Assembly (NCBI GenBank): GCA_030620375.1
Contig: JAUXEW010000042.1
Coordinates: 1 to 15,004 of the forward strand
Origin: Desulfobacteraceae bacterium
GTDB taxonomy: Bacteria > Desulfobacterota > Desulfobacteria > Desulfobacterales > UBA5616
Direction of reading: 5' to 3'
Length of the DNA: 15,004 bases
Shown piece after piece: positions 7,606 through 14,719 of this stretch. Position numbers and translations under genes: made by a program. Position 1 is the first letter of the stretch, and every line of letters starts with the position of its first letter. Under the pieces are notes generated by a model. The model worked only from the letters and a program-made list of their open reading frames with translations. It ran no database searches and was not told the origin of the DNA.

Positions 7606-8181
7606 ATGTCAAGAAATTTAAAAGTACTTCTCATCGTTTTCGTGATTATTTTACTTTTTGGATTTTTATTATTTGGCAAAATTATTAGCGGATATAACAG
7701 CGTTATCGCCATGGACGAAAACGTGAAAGGGAGATGGGCGCAGGTGGAAAACCAGCTCAAGCGGCGTTACGATCTCATACCGAATCTTGTGGAGAGCGTA
7801 AAGGGTTATGCTAAGCATGAAAAGGAGCTATTTGAAAACATTGCCGATGCCCGGACACAATATTTTCAGGCCAAAGGGGTAAATGAGAAAATCCAGGCTT
7901 CCAATCGTTTAGAGGGCACGTTGTCAAGGCTCCTTCTACTTCAGGAGCGGTATCCGGATCTAAAAGCAAATCAATCATTTTTGAAGCTCCAGGACAGCCT
8001 TGAAGGAACGGAAAACCGAATCGCCGTGGAACGCAAACGGTACAACGATGCCGTACAGATGGTAAATACGTTTATACGAACCTTCTTCGGTCGATTTTAC
8101 GCCACGTTTGCCGGTGTTTCCAGTGCCGAGTATTATGAGATTCCGGAAGCTGAAAAAGCGGCCCCCCAGGTCAAATTTTAG
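7606..8181 (+). CDS. lemA: LemA family protein
   Basis: A 191-residue inner-membrane protein. One transmembrane helix lies at about residues 6-25, followed by a long helical domain outside the membrane. The family hallmark is complete: WAQVENQLKRRYDLIPNLVE at residues 44-63, continuing into SVKGYAKHEKELFENI, then LLLQERYPDLKANQSFLKLQ and RYNDAVQMVNTFIRTF. LemA proteins are widespread, of uncertain biochemical role, and often encoded beside TPM-domain proteins or membrane proteases. Ribosome-binding site GAGGGGTG lies just upstream of the ATG. It is the last gene of the operon: a 10-bp stem-loop follows 26 nt after the stop. Confidence 0.93.
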   Translation: MSRNLKVLLIVFVIILLFGFLLFGKIISGYNSVIAMDENVKGRWAQVENQLKRRYDLIPNLVESVKGYAKHEKELFENIADARTQYFQAKGVNEKIQASNRLEGTLSRLLLLQERYPDLKANQSFLKLQDSLEGTENRIAVERKRYNDAVQMVNTFIRTFFGRFYATFAGVSSAEYYEIPEAEKAAPQVKF

Positions 8182-8207
8182 TCAGCCTCAAATCTGACCC
8201 AAATCCG

Positions 8208-8241
8208 TTACCCCGGCTTTCGCCGGGGTAAAGACGTTTTA
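8208..8241 (+). terminator. stem-loop terminator after lemA
   Basis: ttaccccggc (8208-8217) pairs perfectly with gccggggtaa (8222-8231) around a tttc loop; TTTT follows at 8237-8240. It ends the + strand operon, lies between convergent genes, and may also slow transcription from the - strand lipoprotein gene. Confidence 0.65.
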
Positions 8242-8267
8242 TGAAACCACCAATGTTGGTTGTTGTA

Positions 8268-8675
8268 TTATCGAGGATCAACCGGTTTCCAGACCTCATG
8301 AGCCGGAACCCAGCGCCTGCCTTCCCAGTGCCCGGGTACGCTTACCCACCTTCCGGGAGGCGGTTGTCTGATTGAAATCGGTTCTTCTTCATTATATTGA
8401 CCGTAATATGTTTCTTCTCTACTTTGGTATTCATCTGCTTTACTCCGATATTCATCAGCTTGCTGGTCAATGCCGTTTCCAACAATTGCGCCGAGCAAGG
8501 TTCCCACACCGGCACCAATTAACGTTGATTCGGTATTTTTTCCAATGGCCTGTCCGGCCAAAGCCCCGAGACCGCCACCGATTGCGGCCCCTTTTTGGGT
8601 ATTATAACGTCCGGTATTGGCACATCCGAATACCGCTAAACCCACAATGATGACAGCAATGATCAGTTTTTTCAT
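8268..8675 (-). CDS. small glycine-zipper lipoprotein with WXXGXW-like C terminus
   Basis: A 135-residue exported lipoprotein. The N terminus MKKLIIAVIIVGLAVFGC has a lysine pair, a hydrophobic stretch and a lipobox ending at Cys18, the predicted lipid site. Residues 29-68 are a glycine zipper (AAIGGGLGALAGQAIG, then LIGAGVGTLLGAIVGNG), the kind found in outer-membrane 17-kDa-antigen-like proteins. A charged linker with DEYRSKADEYQSRE follows. The end, PGRWVSVPGHWEGRRWVPAH (residues 108-127), resembles the Trp-rich repeat of WXXGXW proteins. A strong ribosome-binding site AAGGAGG (8683-8689) lies seven bases from the ATG. Probably an envelope structural protein; function otherwise unknown. 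Confidence 0.85.
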   Translation of the reverse strand: MKKLIIAVIIVGLAVFGCANTGRYNTQKGAAIGGGLGALAGQAIGKNTESTLIGAGVGTLLGAIVGNGIDQQADEYRSKADEYQSREETYYGQYNEEEPISIRQPPPGRWVSVPGHWEGRRWVPAHEVWKPVDPR

Positions 8676-8907
8676 GGGTGATCCTCCTTCTGCAGCTTAT
8701 TAACTGGTGTCCATCCATATAGTGCGAGGCCTTTTCAAAACATCGATTTCTGACTAAAAAAAACCTTTATTGATCAAGACGAGCGACCGGACGATTTTGT
8801 TTACAACCTGAAACCTGCATGGATTATCTCCCGATTAGTTGATGTTAATTAAGGCAAAATTGGGTTATCTCCAATTGAGCAGGTGTGATCCCAGAGGGTA
8901 CAAGGGG

Positions 8908-8925
8908 TCAAGGATTCAAGGATTC
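8908..8925. repeat. left GGATTC repeat flanking the S23 remnant
   Basis: tcaaggattcaaggattc is a tandem of the unit caaggatt. Twelve bases (caaggattcaag, 8909-8920) recur exactly inverted at 9137-9148, beyond the other end of the decayed gene. It sits just upstream of that gene's ATG. Confidence 0.6.
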
Positions 8926-8932
8926 GAGTGAA

Positions 8933-9170
8933 ATGCTAAAGAATTACAAAGATTTGAAAGTCTGGCAAAAGTCATACGAACTCTGTTTAGAGATATAGAA
9001 TAATCGCAACATTCCCAAAGGCAGAAAGACAAGGTCTAACTTCTCCGATAAGAAGATCGGTTGTGTCTATTCCTTCAAATATAGCAGAAAGCGAAAGAAT
9101 GTTAAAGGCGCTGATAAAGTCTTTAGAAAACAAACCCTTGAATCCTTGGACCCCTGAATCCTTGGACCCT
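8933..9170 (+). pseudogene. decayed four-helix-bundle (S23/IVS-type) protein gene
   Basis: The first 21 codons (MLKNYKDLKVWQKSYELCLEI) match the start of the four-helix-bundle family first seen in 23S rRNA intervening sequences, then hit TAG at 8996-8998. Shifting frame by one base restores the family sequence from 9000: ATFPKAERQGLTSPIRRSV, then VSIPSNIAES. A single-base deletion near 8997 therefore explains the stop. Directly after SNIAES comes ERMLKALIKSLENK, which looks like the C-terminal segment of the family. The middle, about 50-60 codons of a normal gene of about 120, is missing. Frameshift plus internal deletion make it non-functional as one protein. The C-terminal part runs into the flanking GAATCCTTGGACCC repeat. 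Family assignment is from memory of its conserved N terminus. Confidence 0.72.
9137..9170. repeat. right GAATCCTTGGACCC tandem repeat flanking the S23 remnant
   Basis: Two 16-bp units, tgaatccttggacccc (9139-9154) and tgaatccttggaccct (9155-9170), stand in direct tandem. Bases 9137-9148 are the exact reverse complement of 8909-8920, so the S23 remnant is bracketed by inverted repeats of one motif. Confidence 0.6.
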
Positions 9171-9171
9171 C

Positions 9172-9192
9172 TTCTCCAACTAATTTGGAGAA
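9172..9192. repeat. perfect 8-bp hairpin
   Basis: ttctccaa (9172-9179) and ttggagaa (9185-9192) flank a five-base loop. No T-run follows on either strand, so a terminator for the - strand LpoA-like gene (which stops at 9254) is not supported. It may belong to the repeat unit next to it. Confidence 0.4.
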
Positions 9193-9253
9193 GAACCATA
9201 AATATAATCGTGTCACGTTTGCCGAAAGGCTCAAGGTGGAAGGTTCATGCGGA

Positions 9254-11179
9254 TTAATGTTTAAGCTCAACAAACCTGTCTCCTCTGATTTTTAGCAAAT
9301 ATAATTGTTTCTCAGCCTCACCGTTTTTATTAAAAGTAGTGCGACCGGTTACGCCTTCAAGATAATTCAGGTCTAAAAGTGCATCCTTTATCTCGCTTCT
9401 TAGTTGAATATCCGGGCGGGACAGCGTTTTGAATAAGAGCCCGGCCGTATCATAAGCGACAGCCTCAATAAAACCGGGTTTTTCGTTGTAACTATTTAAA
9501 AATGCCGCCATAAATTCCGTGACCCTTTTTGAATCACTATTCTCAAAAAAACCCTCTGTCATAATGGCTCCCTGAACATATGGACGGGCCATTTTAATCA
9601 ACTCATCAGAATGCCACAGATTTGAACCGAAGAGAAAAACATTCTCAACATCGTAATAGGCCAGCTGAGGAATAATTAAGCCTGCCTTTTTCGGTGAATC
9701 CGGCAGAAAAATAACATCAAAATCGATAATCGGTTCCGGCTTTTCTTCTTCCTCTTTTAATTCATCCCTTTTTTCATTTGCTTTAAGCAGGGATATGAAC
9801 TTTAAGTCTTCAATCCAGTTATAGTAAACTGATCCCACCATAATTTGATGGTCTGTAAAAACGGATTGGCCGGTCTTTTCTTTTTCTTCTCCAAATCGTT
9901 CTACCATTGTGAATTTCAGATCTTCCGGCACCTCATAAAACAGACCGATCAGCTTTTTAACGGGAGCCGCAAAATCCATCTGATCCAAATCATATGCCTC
10001 TACTCCCACCACTTCTCCCTCGTTTTCGATCACTTCGTCCCAGAACAGATTCATAAAAGTGGTTCCATATTTTTCCCTAGGATAAAGTATGGCGAAGCGA
10101 TTAGCCTTTAGATTCCTCACGGCATAAGATACCAGGGTCTTTACCTGCATCTCGGGTGTTATAAAGTTTCTAAAAACATAATCTCCTGTTTCGGTAATAT
10201 TATCTCGATGAGATAAAGCGACAATTGGGATCTGTCGCTCTTGAGCTGCTTTGGCGGCCGGAAGGGCGGTAATCATGGGACCGATAATACAGGCTGCTTT
10301 CTCATCAAACAACTCCTGTATACAGTGAGCGGCCTTGTCCGGGTTTGATTCAGTATCTTTAACAATAATCTTAAATGAACGCTCTTTTGGGGAACCAAAT
10401 CGATTCAAAGCAAGCTCGATTCCTTTTAATGCCCGATAACCAAATTTTTTATACGGCCCGCTTAAAGGCAGCAAACACCCGATTGTATCCATACGAAATA
10501 GTGTCATTTGGTGTATGGTTTCCACCAGCTTTATATCCTGTGGATCCTTCAAACGGGCGATCAAATTTCTTACATCAACGGTATCAAGTTGAAGAAGGGA
10601 ATCCCTGATCTTTTCCTCAATGATTCCCTTTTCAATGTCATTGGCCCGGTGATGTGCCATAATATAGGAATATGCTGCATCTAAAGGAGAACCCAATGCT
10701 GCGAAAGAATCTCCCACGAGCATCGATATCCTCAGGATGTGAATTCGTGAGACCGGTTTTTGGGGTAATCGGCCTGACTTTTTGATCAGCTCTATATATT
10801 TGCCTTCTTTCAATAATATCACCAAGACCGCTACTCCAGCATCCGCAGCAAAACCACTCTTCGGATGCTGATGCATCAACTTTTCATAAATATTGCGGGC
10901 TTTTTCATAATTTCCCTGACCCGAATAAATTTCGCCTATCTTCATCAAAGCCGCAGGTAAAAGTGGTGAGTCAGGGTAACGGGATAGATATGCCTGGTAT
11001 TTTTCAAGGGCTTTTTCATATGATCTTTCCTGAAACAATCTTTCAGCACTGGAGAATTGATCTTCTCCAATTTCCACGATTTTAGGTTTAACGGTAATTT
11101 TCGGTGCACACCCGCAACAGCACCCTACAACCAAGCCGAAAGTCAATAAGATCATTATGGGCTTTAATCTTAATCGCAT
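9254..11179 (-). CDS. LpoA-like penicillin-binding-protein activator lipoprotein (TPR plus periplasmic-binding domain)
   Basis: A 641-residue exported lipoprotein. The N terminus MRLRLKPIMILLTFGLVVGC has a basic start, hydrophobic core and lipobox with lipid-modified Cys20. TPR-type helices follow at about residues 45-125 (SAERLFQERSYEKALEKYQA and GQGNYEKARNIYEKLMHQHP). A type 1 periplasmic-binding-protein domain runs from about 230 to the end, opening with IGCLLPLSGPYKKFGYRALK. An acidic insert (KRDELKEEEEKPEP) splits its middle. This is the architecture of LpoA, the outer-membrane activator of PBP1A in gammaproteobacteria, and many deltaproteobacteria carry such proteins. An amino-acid-binding ABC receptor is less likely given the TPRs and lack of permease genes. 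In-frame ATG at 11206 would add nine residues before the signal; neither start has a good ribosome-binding site. No peptidoglycan synthase gene is adjacent. Confidence 0.8.
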   Translation of the reverse strand: MRLRLKPIMILLTFGLVVGCCCGCAPKITVKPKIVEIGEDQFSSAERLFQERSYEKALEKYQAYLSRYPDSPLLPAALMKIGEIYSGQGNYEKARNIYEKLMHQHPKSGFAADAGVAVLVILLKEGKYIELIKKSGRLPQKPVSRIHILRISMLVGDSFAALGSPLDAAYSYIMAHHRANDIEKGIIEEKIRDSLLQLDTVDVRNLIARLKDPQDIKLVETIHQMTLFRMDTIGCLLPLSGPYKKFGYRALKGIELALNRFGSPKERSFKIIVKDTESNPDKAAHCIQELFDEKAACIIGPMITALPAAKAAQERQIPIVALSHRDNITETGDYVFRNFITPEMQVKTLVSYAVRNLKANRFAILYPREKYGTTFMNLFWDEVIENEGEVVGVEAYDLDQMDFAAPVKKLIGLFYEVPEDLKFTMVERFGEEKEKTGQSVFTDHQIMVGSVYYNWIEDLKFISLLKANEKRDELKEEEEKPEPIIDFDVIFLPDSPKKAGLIIPQLAYYDVENVFLFGSNLWHSDELIKMARPYVQGAIMTEGFFENSDSKRVTEFMAAFLNSYNEKPGFIEAVAYDTAGLLFKTLSRPDIQLRSEIKDALLDLNYLEGVTGRTTFNKNGEAEKQLYLLKIRGDRFVELKH

Positions 11180-11243
11180 AGAAATACTATAAAAAAAGTC
11201 GTACATGCCTGATTACTTTTCAGAAATTGTTAGAAATGAACAA

Positions 11244-11340
11244 CTCTGCAGCAAGCTGCAGGGAATCCCTCTTCGTTAAGAAATGATAATCTATTTCAGA
11301 TTCGCACATTGACCCCCTGCAAACTAAGGGGAATGCGCTC
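11244..11340. repeat. diverged intergenic repeat, copy A
   Basis: Copy A of a ~95-bp direct repeat (copy B at 11396-11490, offset 150 bp). It begins with the hairpin ctgcagcaagctgcag (centre 11253) and has a second, weaker hairpin ccccctgcaaactaagggg at 11313-11331. Read on the - strand, both resemble the hairpin at 301-320 (attccccttagtttgc against attccccgtagtttgc). It lies in the 513-bp stretch 11207-11719, in which I see no gene. Confidence 0.55.
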
Positions 11341-11393
11341 TCTGTTCGGTTCATACAATTTTAACATGCATTTAACAATATATAATTGAAACT

Positions 11394-11490
11394 CACTGCA
11401 GCAAACCGCCGTAACCCCTCTTCATTAAGGATGACATCCTGATTTTAGATTCGTACACTGATCCCCCCGCAAGCTAAAAGCAGTGCGCAC
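11394..11490. repeat. diverged intergenic repeat, copy B
   Basis: Aligned to copy A it keeps ctgcagcaa, ccctcttc, ttaag, agattcg, cccc.gcaa.ctaa and tgcgc.c in order and at nearly the same spacing, about 70% identity by eye with a few small indels. Its hairpins are more decayed (centres near 11403 and 11471). The four hairpin centres of A and B are spaced about 69, 81 and 69 bp. Confidence 0.55.
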
Positions 11491-11601
11491 CACATGGCCG
11501 CTCATCCATCTTTCTTGCGACTTCTTTAGCTTCGTGATTCGCGCCGCTCAATCTATTAACAACAGGGCGCATGACAACTGATCTTTTCCTGATAACGTGA
11601 C

Positions 11602-11631
11602 TTGACACTTTGTCCGGACAAGCGATATAAA
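11602..11631 (+). promoter_or_regulatory. sigma70-type promoter for the DUF2007-aldolase-NUDIX operon
   Basis: A perfect -35 TTGACA (11602-11607), an 18-nt spacer and TATAAA (11626-11631, five of six matches). Predicted start near 11638, about 80 nt before the DUF2007 ATG. The spacer contains a perfect palindrome, listed separately. Confidence 0.6.
11610..11621. promoter_or_regulatory. 12-bp palindromic operator candidate inside the promoter spacer
   Basis: ttgtccggacaa is a perfect inverted repeat lying wholly between the -35 and -10 boxes, the usual place for a repressor that blocks RNA polymerase. I do not recognise the regulator. Confidence 0.5.
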
Positions 11632-11719
11632 GATAATGTTATACAGTAACGCAGATGGATAGGCTTTCTTGCTGTTGTAAACCTTTTATTTATAACGAAA
11701 CCGCTAGATGGATTTCTAA

Positions 11720-11971
11720 ATGTCCATATCAGATGAGGTAAAATTTTTTAAAATAGCGGTATTAGACAATATTATCGAGGCACAAATAGTTGATTCAATA
11801 CTGAATCAGCACGATATTCCGCACCACATTCGATCTTATCACGATACGGCCTACGACGGATTGTTTCAATTTCAAAAGGGTTGGGGAGAAATCCTGGCAC
11901 CACAAGAATTTAAAGAAGAAATTCTTGAAATCATACAAGATTTAAAGTCAGAACAACATAATACCCCATGA
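11720..11971 (+). CDS. DUF2007-family small protein
   Basis: An 83-residue soluble protein resembling the DUF2007 domain, labelled in databases as a putative signal-transducing protein (PF09413). Visible family features are an early strand (FFKIAVLDNIIEAQIVDSIL, residues 9-28), the HDIPHHIRS turn, then GEILAPQEFKEEILEIIQDL near the C terminus. That arrangement is similar to a small ferredoxin-like fold in which an enzyme or partner is bound. No catalytic residues are evident. It is the first gene after the palindromic promoter, 30 nt ahead of the aldolase, so it may modulate that enzyme, but this is only positional. The ribosome-binding site is weak (GGAT). Confidence 0.7.
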   Translation: MSISDEVKFFKIAVLDNIIEAQIVDSILNQHDIPHHIRSYHDTAYDGLFQFQKGWGEILAPQEFKEEILEIIQDLKSEQHNTP

Positions 11972-12001
11972 ATGTCACGGATATGAAAAAGGAGGTATGC
12001 C

Positions 12002-13291
12002 ATGTCAAGACAGATCGATATCAAAGCGTGGGAACAGGCCCTTACCATCGGACGCCCCCCAAATGTGGTTGCCTTATTTCCACATTCAAGGGCGCTAATC
12101 GTCAGCGGTAAATATATCGACCGGGCCATGCTTTCAAAAGGTAAAGCCCTTACCATGGCGGCCAACGGGCGAAATTATTTCGTAATTCGAGGTGCCCTTC
12201 TAGCTGCCCAACGGGCCAATTCATGCATTATCATTGAAATCGCAAAGTCCGAAGGCGGAGCCAATGCTTATTGTGCGGTCAATTACTGGAATATGGCCAG
12301 GCAGGTTAATGCACTGTGCAATGAGTTAAACATTACAATTCCCGTGGCCATTCACGCTGACCATTACGGCATTAAGAGTGCTGGAGACGTTGAAGCGGCA
12401 AAAATAGAAATCCCGACGCTGTTTGATGCCGGCATAACCTCCATAGCCATAGATGCGTCACATATGTCGGACGACAAAAACCTTTTGGCAAACCTGGAAC
12501 TGAATCCATATATTCCTAAATGGGCCGGACTTGAAACAGAAGTTGGTGAAATTAAAGGAAAATCAGGCCTTTCAACCGTCGAGGAGGCGCTGTTTCTCAT
12601 TCAAGGCCTGAATGCCCATGATATCTTTCCGGACTGGATTGCCCTTAACAACGGCACTACCCATGGAATCGAGGCCAGCGATCAAGGAATTCATGTTAAT
12701 TTAACAGCAGATATCCACGAAGCATTAACAGAATACAAGGTTTCCGGCGCTCAACACGGTACTTCAGGAAATAGCTCGGATCGATTACGACAAATAGCAT
12801 CAAAGACCCGAACCACCAAGGCCAATGTTGCCACCGCACTCCAGATGATTTCCTGGGGGCTTGAAGTAAACGATTACGGCAATGCTATCCTTGACGATGA
12901 CGGCAAATTCATCAAAGTCAAAAACGAAGGCGTAACCGAACAGATGTGGACTGATATGGTTGAATATGCCGATGCCCGCGGACTTAAAGGGGGTGACTAT
13001 AAAAAGCTTAATATCGTATTTGAAAACAAACTGTTGGGTCAGCCAAGAGAAATAAGAGAGAGAATGGCAAAAAGAGTCGAGGATTTTATTTACAACATGC
13101 TGGCCAATGTTCTTAATACCTTAGACACAGCACCGATTGTTGTTGAGAAAATTCTTGAAACCGGCTCTTCTGATCCCGGCCATAAAGCTCAAAAGATCGA
13201 AGACCCCGATCAGTGGACATCTGAAAAAATCATCGAACGGGCTTCCTTAATCACCAGCAACAAAGGAGAATCAGGCGATTTTGACGACTAA
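12002..13291 (+). CDS. class II (zinc) fructose-bisphosphate aldolase, long form
   Basis: Catalyses reversible cleavage of fructose 1,6-bisphosphate to dihydroxyacetone phosphate and glyceraldehyde 3-phosphate in glycolysis and gluconeogenesis. The 429-residue protein has the class II landmarks in order: IPVAIHADHYG with catalytic Asp120 and zinc His121; IAIDASHMS at 148-156; ETEVGEIKGKSG at 178-189; NNGTTHG with His221; SGAQHGTSGN with His252. It is longer than the roughly 310-360-residue enzymes of E. coli type, with an extra C-terminal helical segment of about 80 residues and HADHYG in place of the usual HLDHG. A related ketose-bisphosphate substrate is possible. A strong AAAAAGGAGGT ribosome-binding site lies five bases before the ATG. 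The NUDIX gene overlaps its 3' end by 11 nt. Confidence 0.85.
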   Translation: MSRQIDIKAWEQALTIGRPPNVVALFPHSRALIVSGKYIDRAMLSKGKALTMAANGRNYFVIRGALLAAQRANSCIIIEIAKSEGGANAYCAVNYWNMARQVNALCNELNITIPVAIHADHYGIKSAGDVEAAKIEIPTLFDAGITSIAIDASHMSDDKNLLANLELNPYIPKWAGLETEVGEIKGKSGLSTVEEALFLIQGLNAHDIFPDWIALNNGTTHGIEASDQGIHVNLTADIHEALTEYKVSGAQHGTSGNSSDRLRQIASKTRTTKANVATALQMISWGLEVNDYGNAILDDDGKFIKVKNEGVTEQMWTDMVEYADARGLKGGDYKKLNIVFENKLLGQPREIRERMAKRVEDFIYNMLANVLNTLDTAPIVVEKILETGSSDPGHKAQKIEDPDQWTSEKIIERASLITSNKGESGDFDD

Positions 13292-13802
13292 TACACTACC
13301 CATTATGCGGACCAAATCATTTTGTCACTTCTGCGGGAATCGGCTGACGAAAAAAATGGTAGATGCTCGTCGTCGTTTGTTCTGTGAATCATGCGACACA
13401 CCGATTTATGAAAACCCCGTACCGGCTACCTGTGTGGTGGTAATCGACCCAAAAGAACGCCTACTTTTGGTTAAACGAAGTGTGGAACCAAAAATTGGGT
13501 TCTGGTGCCTACCGGGAGGATTCATCGAACTGGGCGAGTTCCCGGATGAATCGGTATTAAGGGAGCTTAAAGAAGAAACCGGTCTCTCCGGAACGGTGGA
13601 AAAATTACTAGGGGTGACCACAAATCCCAGCGACCAGTATAATACCATCCTCATGATCGGGTATCTGGTAAAACACTTTTCCGGCACGCTCATTGCGGGT
13701 GATGACGCATCCGACGCCAGGTGGTTCGGCATCAAAGATCTGCCTGAAATTGCTTTCGACAGCCATATTAAATTTATCGGCCGGTATCTTGAAAAAATAT
13801 AA
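13281..13802 (+). CDS. NUDIX hydrolase with N-terminal zinc ribbon
   Basis: Predicted pyrophosphohydrolase of 173 residues acting on a nucleoside diphosphate linked to another moiety (X), for example ADP-ribose or NADH. A zinc ribbon with Cys15, Cys18, Cys35 and Cys38 (CHFC and CESC) precedes a complete NUDIX box from Gly80 to Leu102, GX5EX7RELXEEXGL, with the metal-binding REL-EE glutamates intact. The ribbon looks like that of NudC (NADH pyrophosphatase), but no SQPWPFP-type NADH motif follows, so an ADP-ribose-type substrate is equally likely. The TTG at 13281 follows AAAGGAG and overlaps the aldolase end; ATG at 13305 would give 165 residues but has no purine-rich site. It closes the DUF2007-aldolase operon, suggesting clean-up of nucleotide or cofactor by-products. 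Confidence 0.85.
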   Translation: MTTNTLPIMRTKSFCHFCGNRLTKKMVDARRRLFCESCDTPIYENPVPATCVVVIDPKERLLLVKRSVEPKIGFWCLPGGFIELGEFPDESVLRELKEETGLSGTVEKLLGVTTNPSDQYNTILMIGYLVKHFSGTLIAGDDASDARWFGIKDLPEIAFDSHIKFIGRYLEKI

Positions 13803-13827
13803 TGACGCCGTAGATGCGGACAAGTTG

Positions 13828-13845
13828 AAAATCCCGAAGGGTTTT
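13828..13845. terminator. possible bidirectional terminator between NUDIX and hisF
   Basis: aaaa-t-ccc-gaa-ggg-tttt forms a 7-bp stem with one bulged base and A/T flanks that read alike on both strands, 25 nt after the NUDIX stop and about 90 nt beyond the hisF stop. The T-tract is part of the stem, so efficiency is uncertain. Confidence 0.35.
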
Positions 13846-13936
13846 ATATCTTGAAAATCGCTCAGGCCTTGCTCTGAACCAAAATCTACGATTTCTGGAT
13901 GGACACTACCTATTTCCGAAATTTGAAATGCTCAAA

Positions 13937-14719
13937 TCAGGACCAGGTTTTTCGGACTTTAACCCTTTGTTCAGCTAAATAGTGCTTAATCGAAGAAACC
14001 GTATAAGTACCGTAATGGACCATCGATGCAATCAATGCGGCATCGGCTTTTCCAACCGTCAACACCTCATATAAATGCGCCGGTTCGCCTGCTCCTCCGG
14101 ACGCAATAATGGGGATGTCAGTGTTTTCGGATATCAATCGCGTTAAATTCAATTCATACCCATCCCGGGTCCCGTCCGCATCAATGGAGTTCAAACAAAT
14201 TTCACCGGCTCCGAGCTTCTGGGCATCAATCGCCCATTGAAGCGCATCAATTCCCATATACTTTCTTCCACCATTAATCACAATTTCATAACCCGATGGA
14301 ATCTTGTCCTTCTTTCCGACATATTTTACATCCATACCGAGGACAACGCACTGGCTTCCGAACGCTGTTGCGCCTTGTGAAATAATATCCGGGTTGAACA
14401 CCGCCTCGGAATTAACGCTGACTTTCTCCGCTCCAGCCCGCAAAACCGCTCTCATGTCTCCAATTGTCCGGATCCCCCCACCAACCGAAAATGGGATAAA
14501 AATCGTTTCCGCCACACGTCGAACCACATCGATCATAATATCTCGTTTTTCATGAGACGCGGTAATATCGTAAAACACAATTTCATCGGCACCCGATTCA
14601 TAATAAAACCTTGCCATTTCAACCGGATCACCGATATCGATATTGTCTTTAAATTTAATACCTTTGGTTGTTCTGCCTTCATGAACGTCAAGACAGGGTA
14701 TGATTCGCTTGCTTAACAT
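13937..14719 (-). CDS. hisF: imidazole glycerol phosphate synthase, cyclase subunit HisF
   Basis: Joins ammonia from HisH with PRFAR to make imidazole glycerol phosphate and AICAR in histidine synthesis; cytoplasmic, working as the HisH-HisF heterodimer. The 260-residue (beta/alpha)8 barrel begins MLSKRIIPCLDV, so catalytic Asp11 aligns with the well-studied enzyme. The second catalytic Asp lies in VLGMDVKYVG. Phosphate-binding loops FSVGGGIRT and IIASGGAG and the turn ITASHEKRD are all intact. I chose the ATG at 14719, the universal family start; a GTG nine bases earlier is in frame. The start lies inside hisH (7-nt overlap), which couples translation of the two subunits. Confidence 0.96.
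   Translation of the reverse strand: MLSKRIIPCLDVHEGRTTKGIKFKDNIDIGDPVEMARFYYESGADEIVFYDITASHEKRDIMIDVVRRVAETIFIPFSVGGGIRTIGDMRAVLRAGAEKVSVNSEAVFNPDIISQGATAFGSQCVVLGMDVKYVGKKDKIPSGYEIVINGGRKYMGIDALQWAIDAQKLGAGEICLNSIDADGTRDGYELNLTRLISENTDIPIIASGGAGEPAHLYEVLTVGKADAALIASMVHYGTYTVSSIKHYLAEQRVKVRKTWS

Noticed and set aside
9063..9257. 64-codon frame beginning with GTG, as a gene in its own right
   Set aside because: Its start (VSIPSNIAES) is the middle of the four-helix-bundle protein; it is the frameshifted 3' remnant of the pseudogene.
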